Positions 1 through 11,345 of a stretch of DNA of 64,000 nucleotides are shown in pieces. Position numbers and translations under genes: made by a program. This DNA comes from an uncultured Alphaproteobacteria bacterium (GTDB lineage Bacteria > Pseudomonadota > Alphaproteobacteria > Puniceispirillales > UBA1172): contig OY288107.1 in assembly GCA_958431225.1 (NCBI GenBank), positions 496,001 to 560,000 of the forward strand. The letters are read 5' to 3'. The notes under the pieces are model-generated. The model was not told the origin of the DNA. It saw only the letters and a program-made list of their open reading frames with translations, and did no database searches. The first letter of the stretch is position 1; every line of letters starts with the position of its first letter.

Positions 1-212
1 TTGGTGCGTTTGAAATCCACCATGCGATAACGGCGTTTATGCCCTCCGCCCTTATGCCATGAGGTCGTATGCCCCGAATTATTGCGCCCCCCGGTTTGGG
101 AAAGCCCTTGGGTGAGTTTCTTCACCGGCTTGCCCTTATAGAGCGCGCTGCGATCAACGGTGACCAAGCCCCTCTGCCCGGGAGAAGTCGGATTATATGT
201 CTTCAATGCCAT
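1..212 (-). CDS. rplB: 50S ribosomal protein L2, N-terminal part (cut by window edge)
   Basis: The first 70 codons of ribosomal protein L2, running off the left edge. The protein starts [15 protein letters not shown], the conserved L2 opening, and continues through a Gly/Arg/His-rich stretch (GGRNNSGR, then [11 protein letters not shown]) typical of the L2 RNA-binding N-terminus. L2 is a primary 23S rRNA-binding protein near the peptidyl transferase centre. The ATG lies 3 bases after the rplW stop, so it is translated as part of the S10 operon. Nothing can be said about the C-terminal two thirds. Confidence 0.95.
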   Translation of the reverse strand, partial: MALKTYNPTSPGQRGLVTVDRSALYKGKPVKKLTQGLSQTGGRNNSGHTTSWHKGGGHKRRYRMVDFKRT

Positions 213-215
213 CAC

Positions 216-545
216 CTACACCCCTTGCATCATGTCAATGCTTTGTCCCTCAACGAGGGTGACAAAAGCCTTTTTCTGGTCAATGCGCCGTCCCAAAATG
301 CCGCGAAACCGCTTGGTTTTGCCTTTGAGAATTGATGTGTTCACCGATTTCACCTGCACATTGTAAAGTGTTTCTATCGCCGCTTTAATCTCAGGCTTGG
401 TCGCGTGTAGAGGCACGACAAAACCGATTTTATTTTGCTCGGATAGCATGGTTGATTTTTCCGTGATAATCGGGCGCAGAATGGTTGCATACGCCTTATT
501 TTCACTCATGGAAATGGTGGTTTTTTTGCGCGGACGGATGCTCAT
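216..545 (-). CDS. rplW: 50S ribosomal protein L23
   Basis: 109 residues. The conserved L23 fold begins around residue 21 ([12 protein letters not shown]), followed by [14 protein letters not shown] and the basic loop GKTKRFRG near residues 75-82. L23 sits at the peptide exit and docks trigger factor and SRP. The first ATG overlaps the rplD stop as ATGA, favouring this start by translational coupling. An internal Met (MSENKAYA, residue 13) would give a 97-residue protein closer to the E. coli size, so the first 12 residues are uncertain. Confidence 0.95.
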   Translation of the reverse strand: MSIRPRKKTTISMSENKAYATILRPIITEKSTMLSEQNKIGFVVPLHATKPEIKAAIETLYNVQVKSVNTSILKGKTKRFRGILGRRIDQKKAFVTLVEGQSIDMMQGV

Positions 546-1159
546 GCTAAACGCTCCTCAAGATGCGCGATGCTGTCCTTGGTTAATACCAAAAGATCGC
601 GCCGCAGAATGTCATAAACATTGATTCCCTGTTGCGGCAACACATCCAGCATGGGAATGTTGCGCGCTGCCCGCGCAAATAGCGCATCAATTTCCGCCCC
701 GCCAATAATCAGCGCGTTATCTATGCCACATTTTTTGAGCCGCGCTTTGAGGCTCGCGGTTTTACCATCGGAGGTCAATTTATCAAGAATCAACAATTTC
801 CCCGCCTGCGCCCGTGCGGAAAGCGCCGATTTCAACCCGAGTTGACGCACTTTCTTTTGCAAAGCATAGCCGTGGTCGCGTAATTGCGGTCCATGCACGA
901 CACCGCCACCACGGAAAATATTGCTTGAAGCCGCGCCATGCCGTGCGCGCCCACTACCTTTTTGCCGTCCGAGTTTCGCGCCTGTTTTGGCGATTTCTGA
1001 ACGAATTTTTACCTTATGCGCACCACTACGACGCTTCGCCAACTGCCAATTGACCACGCGCGCCATAATGTCATCGCGGGGTTCAATGCCAAAAATGGCA
1101 CTATTCATTGACACATCGCCAGCGGTTTTATTATCAAGGGTTTTTACAGCGATTTTCAT
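542..1159 (-). CDS. rplD: 50S ribosomal protein L4
   Basis: 205 residues, the normal L4 length. It carries the long basic loop that reaches into the exit tunnel (residues ~50-85, with [16 protein letters not shown] and [12 protein letters not shown]) and the globular domain ending [20 protein letters not shown]4 binds 23S rRNA domain I; in E. coli it also represses its own S10 operon, which cannot be judged here because the operon leader is different. The ATG overlaps the rplC stop by one base (TAATG), and its own stop overlaps the rplW start. Confidence 0.96.
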   Translation of the reverse strand: MKIAVKTLDNKTAGDVSMNSAIFGIEPRDDIMARVVNWQLAKRRSGAHKVKIRSEIAKTGAKLGRQKGSGRARHGAASSNIFRGGGVVHGPQLRDHGYALQKKVRQLGLKSALSARAQAGKLLILDKLTSDGKTASLKARLKKCGIDNALIIGGAEIDALFARAARNIPMLDVLPQQGINVYDILRRDLLVLTKDSIAHLEERLA

Positions 1160-2058
1160 TATTCCTGCCCCTTCTTGTCATCATCAGCATCGGCTTCTGC
1201 GGGGGCATCCTCTGCGGGAGCGTCCTCTGCGGGTGCTTCGGCTTCCGTCTCGGCGGGTGCTTCCGTCTCGGCAGGTGCTTCGGCTTCTGCCTCTGCGGGT
1301 GCTTCCGCTTCCGCCTCCACAGGCACTTCCGCTTCAACAGGTGCTTCTTCCACTTCCTCGGGGGTTTCTGATGGCGGCACATAATCGGCGAATAATCCTG
1401 CAGGATAAGGCGCATCGGCGGGGCGTTCGGCTTTGATGGCATCGCTAATCATCACATAGCTATTTTTCGCCCCGGGCACCGCGCCTTTGAGCAAAATTAA
1501 GCCATCTTCCACCAGCACCTCAACGACTTCAAGATTCTGCGTGGTGACGCGCGCCGCCCCCATCTGCCCCGCCATTTTTTTGCCCTTCCAGACTTTGCCG
1601 GGGTCTTGATTAGCACCGGTGGAACCATGCGCGCGGTGCGATAGCGACACGCCGTGACTCGCCCGAAGCCCGGCGAAATTGTGGCGTTTCATGGCACCGG
1701 CGAAACCTTTACCATGGCTGATGCCGGCGACATCTACCAACTGCCCGGCGACATAGTGATTCGCGCCAATGACCGCACCTACTTCAAGCATCGCGTCTGC
1801 GCTGACGCGGAATTCGGCTAATTTTGCTTTGGGTTCAACTTTGGCTTTGGCGAATTGACCGCGTGAGGCTTTGCTGATGTTTTTGACTTTGCGCACCCCT
1901 GAGCCCACTTGAATCGCATCATAACCGTCACGCGCCGCCATGCGTGTCTCCGTCACCTGACATGCGTCAAGACTGAGCACCGTCACCGGGATATGCGTGC
2001 CGTCTTTGGCAAATACCCGCGTCATTCCAATTTTGCGTGCTAGTGTTCCGCAGCGCAT
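1159..2058 (-). CDS. rplC: 50S ribosomal protein L3 with long acidic C-terminal tail
   Basis: 299 residues. About 1-215 are a normal L3: the opening [15 protein letters not shown], the central GHSKGKGFAG-like loop (here [15 protein letters not shown]) and [30 protein letters not shown]. Roughly residues 232-299 form a low-complexity Ala/Glu/Pro tail built of repeated [11 protein letters not shown] units and ending [11 protein letters not shown]. coli L3 is 209 residues, so the tail is about 70 residues of extra, strongly acidic sequence on a normally basic protein. The frame is open to a clean TAA that overlaps the rplD ATG, so this is not a frameshift artefact. L3 initiates 50S assembly and contacts the peptidyl transferase region. 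Confidence 0.95.
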   Translation of the reverse strand: MRCGTLARKIGMTRVFAKDGTHIPVTVLSLDACQVTETRMAARDGYDAIQVGSGVRKVKNISKASRGQFAKAKVEPKAKLAEFRVSADAMLEVGAVIGANHYVAGQLVDVAGISHGKGFAGAMKRHNFAGLRASHGVSLSHRAHGSTGANQDPGKVWKGKKMAGQMGAARVTTQNLEVVEVLVEDGLILLKGAVPGAKNSYVMISDAIKAERPADAPYPAGLFADYVPPSETPEEVEEAPVEAEVPVEAEAEAPAEAEAEAPAETEAPAETEAEAPAEDAPAEDAPAEADADDDKKGQE

Positions 2059-2073
2059 GGCTCTTACCCTTCC

Positions 2074-2388
2074 TTAGAGTTTAATTTCAACATCAACACC
2101 CGCCGCTAGATCCAGCTTCATCAGCGCATCAACGGTTTGCGGGGTTGGGTCCATAATGTCTAGCAAACGCTTATGCGTCCGCATTTCAAATTGCTCACGG
2201 CTTTTCTTGTCAATATGTGGCGAGCGATTGACGGTGAAACGGCGGATTGAGGTCGGCAGAGGAATCGGCCCACAAACCCGCGCACCAGTGCGCTTGGCGG
2301 TGCTAACAATTTCCGCCGTGGATTGATCGAGAATGCGATGATCAAACGCTTTCAGCCGTATGCGAATATTTTGATTATCTAGCATCAT
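2074..2388 (-). CDS. rpsJ: 30S ribosomal protein S10
   Basis: 104 residues, nearly co-linear with E. coli S10: [17 protein letters not shown] at the N-terminus, then [21 protein letters not shown], and the C-terminal [21 protein letters not shown]10 is a 30S head protein and, with NusB, part of the antitermination complex. There are two adjacent ATGs; the first is used here. GGAAAGG and AAAGG in the upstream 15 bases can serve either. It is the first gene of the S10 cluster, behind a strong hairpin after tuf1. Confidence 0.97.
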   Translation of the reverse strand: MMLDNQNIRIRLKAFDHRILDQSTAEIVSTAKRTGARVCGPIPLPTSIRRFTVNRSPHIDKKSREQFEMRTHKRLLDIMDPTPQTVDALMKLDLAAGVDVEIKL

Positions 2389-2399
2389 CCTTTACCTTT

Positions 2400-2440
2400 C
2401 CAAAATAAAATCGGCGAGAATTATGCTCTCGCCGATTTAT
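2400..2440 (-). terminator. Perfect 12-bp hairpin between tuf1 and rpsJ
   Basis: Arms 2408-2419 and 2427-2438 are a perfect inverted repeat with a 7-base loop. On the minus strand the stem is followed by TATTTTGG, a short T-rich tail. This looks like an intrinsic terminator or attenuator ending the str unit (rpsL-rpsG-fusA-tuf1), leaving only about 12 bases between tail and rpsJ start. No separate S10 promoter was seen in the gap, so read-through would be needed for rpsJ. Confidence 0.7.
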
Positions 2441-2448
2441 CCATTCCT

Positions 2449-3639
2449 TTACTCCACAATCCCAGAAACAACACCTGCACCCACGGTGCGCCCGCCTTCA
2501 CGTATAGCGAAACGCAAACCTTCTTCCATGGCAATCGGCGTAATCAGGGTTGCAACCATGGCGATATTATCCCCGGGCATGACCATTTCCGTGCCTTCGG
2601 GTAATTCAATAGACCCGGTCACATCGGTGGTGCGGAAATAGAATTGCGGACGATAATTGCTGAAAAAGGGCGTATGGCGTCCGCCTTCCTCTTTGGTGAG
2701 GATATAGGCTTCTGCCTTGAACTTCTTGAACGGCTTAATGCTACCCGGCGCCGCGAGAACCTGACCGCGTTCCACTTCTTCACGCTTGGTGCCACGCAAT
2801 AGCACCCCAACATTATCCCCCGCCTCGCCTTGGTCGAGCAATTTGCGGAACATTTCAACGCCGGTGCAGGTGGTTTTTGTCGTATCGCGGATGCCGAGGA
2901 TTTCAATTTCCTCACCGACTTTAACGACACCACGTTCAATCCGCCCGGTCACCACAGTGCCACGACCTGAGATGGAAAACACATCTTCAATCGGCATCAA
3001 AAAGGGTTGGTCTTTGGGACGTTCGGGTTGCGGGATATATTCATCCACGGATTTCATCAGCTCAATGATGGCGTTTTTGCCAATCTCATCATCGCGCCCT
3101 TCTAGTGCCGCAAGGGCTGAGCCTTTGATAATCGGAATATCATCCCCGGGGAAATCATACGACGACAGCAACTCACGAATTTCCAATTCAACCAATTCTA
3201 GCAATTCGGCATCATCCACTTGATCGACTTTATTCATAAAAACGACCAGAGCCGGAACGCCAACCTGACGTGCCAACAAAATATGCTCGCGGGTTTGCGG
3301 CATGGGACCATCCGCCGCGCTCACCACCAAAACACCGCCATCCATTTGCGCGGCACCAGTAATCATGTTTTTCACATAATCGGCGTGCCCCGGGCAATCC
3401 ACATGCGCATAGTGGCGATTTTCGGTAGAATATTCCACATGCGCCGTGGAGATAGTAATCCCACGCGCGCGTTCTTCGGGGGCACCGTCAATTTTGTCAT
3501 AGGCTTGGAAATCCGCACGCCCCGCCTCAGCCATCACTTTCGTAATCGCCGCGGTTAGCGTCGTTTTCCCATGATCCACATGCCCTATCGTGCCGATATT
3601 CACATGGGGTTTTGAACGGTCAAATTTTTCTTTTGTCAT
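2449..3639 (-). CDS. tuf: Elongation factor Tu (copy 1)
   Basis: 396 residues, full-length EF-Tu. It delivers aminoacyl-tRNA to the ribosomal A site as a GTP complex. GTPase motifs are intact: GHVDHGKT at ~19-26, the switch I region RGITI, DCPGH at ~81, NKVD at ~136 and SALAA at ~174; domains 2 and 3 follow. The start MTKEKFDR was chosen over an upstream in-frame start because it matches the family and has GGAGAG upstream. It ends the str cluster after fusA. The protein appears identical to the copy at 22631-23821, but the DNA differs at many third positions. Confidence 0.98.
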   Translation of the reverse strand: MTKEKFDRSKPHVNIGTIGHVDHGKTTLTAAITKVMAEAGRADFQAYDKIDGAPEERARGITISTAHVEYSTENRHYAHVDCPGHADYVKNMITGAAQMDGGVLVVSAADGPMPQTREHILLARQVGVPALVVFMNKVDQVDDAELLELVELEIRELLSSYDFPGDDIPIIKGSALAALEGRDDEIGKNAIIELMKSVDEYIPQPERPKDQPFLMPIEDVFSISGRGTVVTGRIERGVVKVGEEIEILGIRDTTKTTCTGVEMFRKLLDQGEAGDNVGVLLRGTKREEVERGQVLAAPGSIKPFKKFKAEAYILTKEEGGRHTPFFSNYRPQFYFRTTDVTGSIELPEGTEMVMPGDNIAMVATLITPIAMEEGLRFAIREGGRTVGAGVVSGIVE

Positions 3640-3667
3640 TTTCAACTCTCCTTCACGAGTTTCTAGG

Positions 3668-5806
3668 TTAAGCCATCTTGCTACGCACTTCGTCCGCAAC
3701 CGCTTGCGGCACCTGTTCGTAGTGATCAAATTGCATACTATATTGCGCCCGCCCTTGCGACATGGAACGCAATGTATTGACATAGCCAAACATATTCGCC
3801 AGTGGCACCATTGCCGCAATCACCCGCGCATTTCCGCGCTGATCCATGCCTTCAACATTACCGCGACGGCTATTCAAATCGCCGATAATGTCGCCCATAT
3901 ATTCTTCAGGCGTGATGACCTCAACTTTCATAATGGGTTCAAGCAAGCGTGGGGCTGCTTTCGCATTCGCCTCACGGAACGCGGCACGGGCGGCAATTTC
4001 AAACGCCAGCACCGACGAATCAACATCATGGCTCGCGCCGTCAATCAATTCTACTTCAAAATCAATCACCGGGAATCCAGCGATAACACCGGTATCTTTG
4101 GCAGAAATCAGCCCCTTTTCTACGCCGGGGATGTATTCTTTGGGCACAGAACCGCCAACGACTTTATTGATGAAATTATACCCGCCTTCTGCTAGGGGGC
4201 GGAAGATGACCTTAATGCGCGCGAATTGCCCGGAACCGCCTGATTGTTTTTTATGGGTGTAATCCACCTCAACTTCTTTGGTGATGGTCTCGCGGTATGC
4301 CACTTGCGGTGCGCCGATATTGGCTTCAACTTTGAATTCACGCTTGAGGCGGTCAACCAGAATATCCAAATGCAATTCGCCCATGCCTTTCATAATCGTC
4401 TGCCCCGATTCTTCATCGGTGGAAACGCGGAAAGAGGGGTCTTCCGCCGCTAGACGTTGCAGCCCCAACGACATTTTTTCTTGGTCGTTTTTAGACGCTG
4501 GCTCAACGGCAATTTCAATCACCGGGTCAGGGAAGCTCATCGTTTCCAGCACCACCGGGTCGCCGGAATCGCAAAGCGTATCGCCTGTGGTTGTTTCCTT
4601 CATGCCGGCTAGGGCGACAATATCGCCGGCAAAGGCTTCTTCAATTTCCTCGCGGTTATTGGAGTGCATCATCATCATGCGCCCGATGCGCTCGCGTTTG
4701 CCTTTGGTGGAATTGAGGAGGCTGTCGCCTTTTTTCATCATACCCGAATAAATCCGCACAAAAGTCAGTGAGCCAACAAAAGGGTCATTCATAATTTTGA
4801 ACGCTAACCCCGAAAATGGCGCATTATCATCGGCACTGCGTTCAATATCGCGGGTTTCGGTATCATCGCCCGGGCGGAAACCAACATAGGCTGGCACATC
4901 CAAAGGACCCGGCAGAAAATCAATCACCGCATTGAGCATCGGTTGCACGCCTTTATTTTTGAACGCCGACCCGCATAAAACTGGCACAAACGCCATCGCC
5001 AGAGTGCCTTTGCGAATCAATTCGCGCAAAATTTCTACATCGGGTTCTTGCCCTTCTAAAAAGGCTTCCATTGCGGTGTCGTCTTGTTCTACGGCGATTT
5101 CAATCATTTGCTCGCGCATTTCTTGGGCTTTGGCTTTGAGGTCATCGCGGATGTCTTGGATGACCCATGACGCGCCTAGATCCTCGCCTTTCCATACCCA
5201 TTCCTGCATGGTGATCAAATCCACATGCCCGGCAAAATCGGTTTCAGCACCGATGGGAATTTGAATCGGCAGAGGCGTGGCGCCGGTGCGGTCTTTAATC
5301 ATGGCGACGCAGTTAAAGAAATCCGCGCCGATTTTATCCATCTTATTGACGAAAACAATGCGCGGCACTTGATAGCGGTCGGCTTGACGCCAGACGGTTT
5401 CGGTTTGTGGTTCAACCCCGGCATTCGCATCCAACACACAAACCGCGCCATCTAATACTGCTAGCGAGCGTTCCACCTCAATGGTGAAATCCACGTGTCC
5501 CGGGGTATCAATAATGTTAAAGCGGAACTGCGCCGCGTCAGTATCCGCCCCGTATGCGCCTGATGGTGTTTTGCCGTCCTCGGTGCGATACCACATACAG
5601 GTGGTCGCCGCCGAGGTGATGGTAATCCCGCGTTCTTGTTCTTGTTCCATCCAATCCATAGTGGCGTTGCCGTCATGCACTTCGCCAATTTTGTGGGAAC
5701 GTCCCGTATAATAAAGAATGCGCTCCGTCGTGGTGGTCTTGCCAGCATCAATATGCGCCATGATACCAAAATTGCGATAGCGGTTAAGAGGATATGCACG
5801 AGCCAT
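3668..5806 (-). CDS. fusA: Elongation factor G
   Basis: 712 residues, slightly longer than E. coli EF-G (704). It catalyses GTP-dependent translocation and, with RRF, ribosome recycling. The G domain starts [20 protein letters not shown] with P-loop AHIDAGKTT at ~17, then [14 protein letters not shown] at ~98 and [10 protein letters not shown] at ~152. Domains II-V follow, including [18 protein letters not shown] and the C-terminal [14 protein letters not shown]. It lies between rpsG and tuf1 in normal str order. The short spacing (about 22 bases) from rpsG suggests co-transcription. Confidence 0.98.
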   Translation of the reverse strand: MARAYPLNRYRNFGIMAHIDAGKTTTTERILYYTGRSHKIGEVHDGNATMDWMEQEQERGITITSAATTCMWYRTEDGKTPSGAYGADTDAAQFRFNIIDTPGHVDFTIEVERSLAVLDGAVCVLDANAGVEPQTETVWRQADRYQVPRIVFVNKMDKIGADFFNCVAMIKDRTGATPLPIQIPIGAETDFAGHVDLITMQEWVWKGEDLGASWVIQDIRDDLKAKAQEMREQMIEIAVEQDDTAMEAFLEGQEPDVEILRELIRKGTLAMAFVPVLCGSAFKNKGVQPMLNAVIDFLPGPLDVPAYVGFRPGDDTETRDIERSADDNAPFSGLAFKIMNDPFVGSLTFVRIYSGMMKKGDSLLNSTKGKRERIGRMMMMHSNNREEIEEAFAGDIVALAGMKETTTGDTLCDSGDPVVLETMSFPDPVIEIAVEPASKNDQEKMSLGLQRLAAEDPSFRVSTDEESGQTIMKGMGELHLDILVDRLKREFKVEANIGAPQVAYRETITKEVEVDYTHKKQSGGSGQFARIKVIFRPLAEGGYNFINKVVGGSVPKEYIPGVEKGLISAKDTGVIAGFPVIDFEVELIDGASHDVDSSVLAFEIAARAAFREANAKAAPRLLEPIMKVEVITPEEYMGDIIGDLNSRRGNVEGMDQRGNARVIAAMVPLANMFGYVNTLRSMSQGRAQYSMQFDHYEQVPQAVADEVRSKMA

Positions 5807-5828
5807 GATGATGAGTCCTTACCTAAAA

Positions 5829-6681
<853 letters not shown>

Positions 6682-7015
6682 CAAATGCTTCCCATTACAA
6701 AAACAGCAGACCGAAATCCCAGCCTACTAGCGACTTCCTTAAAAAACCTTTTCAATAAAACACCCCCCCGCAAATGCAAGGGCAAACGCAAGGGAATGCC
6801 TGTGAAAGTAGCTGACGCTACCTCAAAAAACCACTCCAAGATTTGAACCCCGTGTCTGTAAAACCCACACCACCAAAGCCCTTGAAGTGGGCGGAAAATA
6901 AGACGTTCCTGCCAATAGGTCAAGCGGAATATTCGTTTTTTTTCAATTTTTTATGCTAATGCAGGATTGATGCATATTTTTTGCATAAAATCAAGGCATT
7001 AGCGATTCGGCTCCC
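6682..7015 (-). other. rpoC-rpsL intergenic region and str leader
   Basis: 334 bases without a convincing gene. Next to rpoC is a compound dyad: perfect 8-bp arms 6955-6962 and 6996-7003 with a smaller 5-bp hairpin inside, followed by A-rich rather than T-rich sequence on the minus strand, so it is not a canonical terminator. A good minus-strand promoter lies at 6895-6923. The remaining ~200 bases are the predicted 5' leader of rpsL and include a small GTAGC-GTCA-GCTAC hairpin near 6810-6825. An 80-codon reading frame crosses the region but has no recognisable content. Confidence 0.6.
6895..6923 (-). promoter_or_regulatory. Sigma-70-type promoter for rpsL-rpsG-fusA-tuf1
   Basis: Minus-strand TTGACC (6918-6923), 17-base spacer, TATTTT (6895-6900). 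The predicted start is near 6888, giving a 5' leader of about 207 nt before the rpsL ATG. Position, spacing and box quality are all good; no experimental support. Confidence 0.7.
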
Positions 7016-10000
7016 CTATTGTTCTGATGCTTCTGCTGGCGATTCTGCGGGTGGGGATAGGCTTGCCGCCGCTTTTGCCGCTTCTATCGCTTCGGCTTCG
7101 GCTGCTGCCGCCGCTTCGGCGGCTAGGCGGTCGCGTTCGCGTTGCTGTTCTTTTTCTAGTTGTTTATCGCGGCTTTGGGCGATGTTGCGCATTTTTGCCA
7201 TGACGCTACCGGTGCCGGCGGGAATCAACCGCCCGACAATGACATTTTCTTTGAGTCCATTGAGCATATCTTCCTTGCCCGATACCGCCGCTTCGGTGAG
7301 GACGCGGGTGGTTTCTTGGAACGATGCCGCCGAGATAAATGACCGCGTTTGCAAAGATGCTTTGGTGATGCCGAGCAATACCGGCTGTCCGGTTGCTTCT
7401 TCCAAGCCTTCTTTTTGTGCCGCCGCATTAGCGGCTGCGAATTCTTCACGATCAACTTGCTCATTGACCAATAAAGTCGTACCGCCGGCACTGCGTACCT
7501 CAATTTTCTGCAACATCTGGCGGACGATGACTTCAATATGCTTGTCGTTGATTTTCACGCCTTGCAAGCGATAGACATCTTGAATCTCATTGATGAGATA
7601 TTCTGCCAATTTTTCAACCCCCAATACTTTGAGAATATCGTGCGGCACTTGGCTCCCTTCAAGCAATGCCTCGCCTTTGCGGACGCTATCATTATCGCGG
7701 ACGGCTAGGGCTTTGCCTTTTGGCACCATATAATCCACTGGCTCAAGGCTGTCATCGGTGGGGATGATGCGGATTTTTTGTTTGTTTTTATATTCGGCAC
7801 CGAATTCCACGCGCCCATCTACCGCACTGATAATCGCCGCATCTTTGGGCAAGCGTGCTTCAAACAACTCCGCCACCCTTGGCAAGCCCCCGGTAATGTC
7901 GCGGGTCTTGGATGATTCGCGGGGGATTCGGGCTAGCACATCGCCGGCTTTGACTTTCGCACCGTTTTCTGCCGATAGGATGGAGTCTGGCGAGAGGAAA
8001 TAGCGCGCCTCATGCCCATCGGCTAGAATAATGACATTGCCCGCCTCATCGCGCATGGTCAGGCGTGGGCGTAAATATAAATCTTTGTCTTTAGATTGGG
8101 CTTTCGAACCCGCCTTGCGATTCTGATTGCCAATGGAATTATTGACTTTGGGTTGGGGTCGGGCTTGGACTTTCCAATCAATGACTTCACAACTGGTGAT
8201 GCCGGTGGATTCATCGGTGACCTCGCGCATAGACACGCCATCAATCAGATCAACATAATCCACGACACCGGCGACCTCACTGACAATCGGCAATGTGTAG
8301 GGGTCCCATTCAACCATTCTTTGCCCGGCTTCAACTTTCGCGCCGTCTTTGACCAGCAATTTTGCGCCATAGCTGAGGCGGTAATTGGAACGTTCGCGCC
8401 CCTGTGCGTCTAGTAGCAATAATTGCGTGTGGCGATTCATGACGATATACTGCCCTTTGCTGACCTCAATGAGGCTGGCATCTTGCAATTTTACTTTGCC
8501 GTCAATGACCGCTTCAATGCTGGATTGTTCGGCACCCCTTTGTGCCGCCCCGCCTATGTGGAAGGTGCGCATGGTTAATTGTGTGCCCGGCTCGCCGATG
8601 GATTGTGCGGCGATGACGCCTACGGCTTCGCCGACATTGACCGATGTGCCGCGCGCCAAATCGCGCCCATAACACGCCCCGCAAACGCCAATTTTGGTCT
8701 CACAAGTCAGCACCGAACGCACGAGCGCGCTATCAATGCCTTCGTCTTCAATGCGTTCAATATGTTCTTCGTCAATGATATTGCCGGCGCTGACAATGAC
8801 TTTTTTATCGCTCATGGCGACAATATCTTCGGCGGCGGTGCGCCCTAGCACACGTTCGCCTAGCGAATCCACCACCTCACCATCATTGACCACCGGGCGA
8901 ATCGTTAGCCCATTGGTCGTCCCGCAATCATTTTCGGTAATGATGCAATCTTGGGCGACATCTACCAAACGGCGGGTCAGATAGCCCGAATTCGCGGTTT
9001 TGAGTGCGGTATCTGCCAAGCCTTTCCGCGCCCCGTGGGTGGAGTTAAAATATTCAAGCACGTTCAGCCCTTCCTTAAACGAAGAAATAATCGGCGTTTC
9101 AATAATCTCCCCCGAAGGTTTTGCCATCAGCCCGCGCATCCCTGCCAGTTGTTTAATCTGTGCCGCCGAACCACGCGCGCCCGAATGTGCCATCATCCAC
9201 ACCGAATTGACGGGTTGCCCCGGTTTTTCATCGGAAATCACTTTCATCATCTCATCGGCGACCAAATCGGTGCAACGCGACCACACATCCACGACTTTAT
9301 TGTATTTCTCGCCTTGGGTGATGAGTCCGTCTTGGTATTGTTGTTCAAATTCCTTGACCGCGATTTCGGCTTCACCGACAAATTTGGTCTTGGCATCGGG
9401 GGTGTTGAGATCATCAATGCCAAAGGAAATTCCCGCCTCACACGCTTTGCGGAAGCCCATCCCCATGAGATGGTCGCAGAAAATCACCGTATCCTTCTGC
9501 CCACAATAGCGATAGACATGGTCAATCACATTGGAAATTTCTTTTTTCGTCATCAACCTATTGACGATGCTGAACAGCACTGCCGGATTTTCGGGCAGGA
9601 TATTGGCTAGTTGCGCACGTCCCGGGGTGGTTTCTACCACTTCATAGATGCGTTCATCATTTTGCCAATTTGGCACGCGCACTTTTACCTTGGCATGCAG
9701 GCTCACATGTCCGGCATCATGCGCCAATAGCGCCTCGCCGGGATTGGCGAAAATCATGCCCTCGCCCATCTCGCCCTCGCGCATCAGCGTCAGGTAGTAA
9801 AGCCCTAGAATAATATCCTGCGACGGCACGATAATCGGCTTGCCGTTAGCCGGGCTGAGAATGTTATTGGTGGACATCATCAATACCCGCGCTTCTAATT
9901 GCGATTCGAGCGACAACGGCACATGCACCGCCATCTGGTCGCCATCAAAATCGGCATTAAACGCCGTGCAGACTAGGGGATGCAGTTGAATCGCCTTGCC

Positions 10001-11332
10001 TTCTATCAGCACCGGCTCAAAGGCTTGGATGCCCAAGCGGTGCAGGGTTGGGGCGCGGTTGAGCATGACCGGGTGTTCGCGTATCACTTCTTCCAGCATA
10101 TCCCATACTTCCGGGCGTTCTTTATCCACCATGCGTTTGGCGGCTTTGAGGCTGTTGGCGTGGTTATACATTTCCAGTTTGGCGAAAACGAACGGCTTAA
10201 ATAATTCAAGCGCCATCTGTTTCGGCAACCCGCATTGATGCAATTTGAGTTCGGGTCCAACGACAATCACCGACCGCCCCGAATAATCCACGCGCTTACC
10301 GAGCAGATTCTGGCGGAACCGCCCTTGCTTGCCTTTGAGCATATCCGACAGCGATTTCAGGGGACGTTTATTCACCCCAGTAATCACCCGCCCCCGCCGT
10401 CCATTATCAAATAGCGCATCCACGGATTCTTGGAGCATCCGCCTTTCGTTGCGGATAATAATGTCAGGGGCGCGCAATTCTAAAAGCCGTTTCAGACGAT
10501 TATTGCGGTTGATGACACGGCGATAAAGATCGTTCAAATCCGAGGTAGCAAACCGCCCGCCATCAAGGGGCACAAGGGGGCGCAGATCGGGCGGAATCAC
10601 CGGGATGACTTCCAAAATCATCCATTCAGGGCGCGTGCCTGATGCCAAAAACGCATCAATCAATTTGAGGCGATTGACCAATTTTTTGCGCTTGGTTTCG
10701 CTTCCTGTGGCTTTGAGGTCTTCGCGCACATTTTCGCGCTCGGCTTCCAAATCCATATCGGTGAGGATATTGCGGATGGCTTCGGCGCCAATGCCGGCTT
10801 CAAAAGCATCATCGCCATGTTCGTCTAGCGCATCGTAATATTCGCTCTCGGTCAGCAACTGCCCTTTCGTCATTGAGGTCAGCCCGGGTTCGGTCACAAC
10901 AAAATTTTCAAAATAAAGCACCTTTTCCAAATCTTTGAGCATCATATCCGTCAGCAAACCAATGCGCGAAGGAAGCGATTTCAAAAACCAAATATGCGCC
11001 ACCGGCGATGCCAGTTCAATATGCCCCATGCGTTCGCGGCGCACTTTGGATAGCGTCACCTCAACCCCGCATTTCTCGCAGACAATGCCGCGATATTTCA
11101 TGCGTTTATATTTTCCGCAAAGGCATTCATAATCGCGCACGGGCCCGAAAATGCGCGAGCAAAATAGCCCATCGCGCTCAGGTTTGAAGGTGCGGTAGTT
11201 GATGGTTTCGGGCTTTTTAATCTCGCCATACGACCACGAACGGATGCTTTCAGGCGACGCGATGGAAATTTTGATTTTATCAAAACTTTGCGTTGGCTGT
11301 GGCTGGCTAAAATTATGAATCAGATCGTTCAT
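7016..11332 (-). CDS. rpoC: DNA-directed RNA polymerase subunit beta'
   Basis: 1438 residues (E. coli 1407). The catalytic Mg-binding motif [12 protein letters not shown] lies near residue 470. The N-terminal zinc ribbon is [20 protein letters not shown] near 70, and a second zinc site includes [12 protein letters not shown]. The start [12 protein letters not shown] was chosen because it matches alphaproteobacterial RpoC and has GGAG 7-10 bases upstream; the reading frame is open further upstream inside rpoB. The last ~45 residues are a low-complexity Ala/Glu tail after a basic RERDR segment. It follows rpoB by 13 bases, so the two subunits are co-expressed. Confidence 0.98.
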   Translation of the reverse strand: MNDLIHNFSQPQPTQSFDKIKISIASPESIRSWSYGEIKKPETINYRTFKPERDGLFCSRIFGPVRDYECLCGKYKRMKYRGIVCEKCGVEVTLSKVRRERMGHIELASPVAHIWFLKSLPSRIGLLTDMMLKDLEKVLYFENFVVTEPGLTSMTKGQLLTESEYYDALDEHGDDAFEAGIGAEAIRNILTDMDLEAERENVREDLKATGSETKRKKLVNRLKLIDAFLASGTRPEWMILEVIPVIPPDLRPLVPLDGGRFATSDLNDLYRRVINRNNRLKRLLELRAPDIIIRNERRMLQESVDALFDNGRRGRVITGVNKRPLKSLSDMLKGKQGRFRQNLLGKRVDYSGRSVIVVGPELKLHQCGLPKQMALELFKPFVFAKLEMYNHANSLKAAKRMVDKERPEVWDMLEEVIREHPVMLNRAPTLHRLGIQAFEPVLIEGKAIQLHPLVCTAFNADFDGDQMAVHVPLSLESQLEARVLMMSTNNILSPANGKPIIVPSQDIILGLYYLTLMREGEMGEGMIFANPGEALLAHDAGHVSLHAKVKVRVPNWQNDERIYEVVETTPGRAQLANILPENPAVLFSIVNRLMTKKEISNVIDHVYRYCGQKDTVIFCDHLMGMGFRKACEAGISFGIDDLNTPDAKTKFVGEAEIAVKEFEQQYQDGLITQGEKYNKVVDVWSRCTDLVADEMMKVISDEKPGQPVNSVWMMAHSGARGSAAQIKQLAGMRGLMAKPSGEIIETPIISSFKEGLNVLEYFNSTHGARKGLADTALKTANSGYLTRRLVDVAQDCIITENDCGTTNGLTIRPVVNDGEVVDSLGERVLGRTAAEDIVAMSDKKVIVSAGNIIDEEHIERIEDEGIDSALVRSVLTCETKIGVCGACYGRDLARGTSVNVGEAVGVIAAQSIGEPGTQLTMRTFHIGGAAQRGAEQSSIEAVIDGKVKLQDASLIEVSKGQYIVMNRHTQLLLLDAQGRERSNYRLSYGAKLLVKDGAKVEAGQRMVEWDPYTLPIVSEVAGVVDYVDLIDGVSMREVTDESTGITSCEVIDWKVQARPQPKVNNSIGNQNRKAGSKAQSKDKDLYLRPRLTMRDEAGNVIILADGHEARYFLSPDSILSAENGAKVKAGDVLARIPRESSKTRDITGGLPRVAELFEARLPKDAAIISAVDGRVEFGAEYKNKQKIRIIPTDDSLEPVDYMVPKGKALAVRDNDSVRKGEALLEGSQVPHDILKVLGVEKLAEYLINEIQDVYRLQGVKINDKHIEVIVRQMLQKIEVRSAGGTTLLVNEQVDREEFAAANAAAQKEGLEEATGQPVLLGITKASLQTRSFISAASFQETTRVLTEAAVSGKEDMLNGLKENVIVGRLIPAGTGSVMAKMRNIAQSRDKQLEKEQQRERDRLAAEAAAAAEAEAIEAAKAAASLSPPAESPAEASEQ

Positions 11333-11345
11333 CGGGGTTCTCCTT

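Noticed and set aside
1108-1442. Open frames opposite the rplC tail rich in Gly/Phe/Cys or Pro/Arg/Lys
   Set aside because: They are reverse-strand shadows of the Ala/Glu/Pro repeat in L3 and have no ribosome-binding site or homology.
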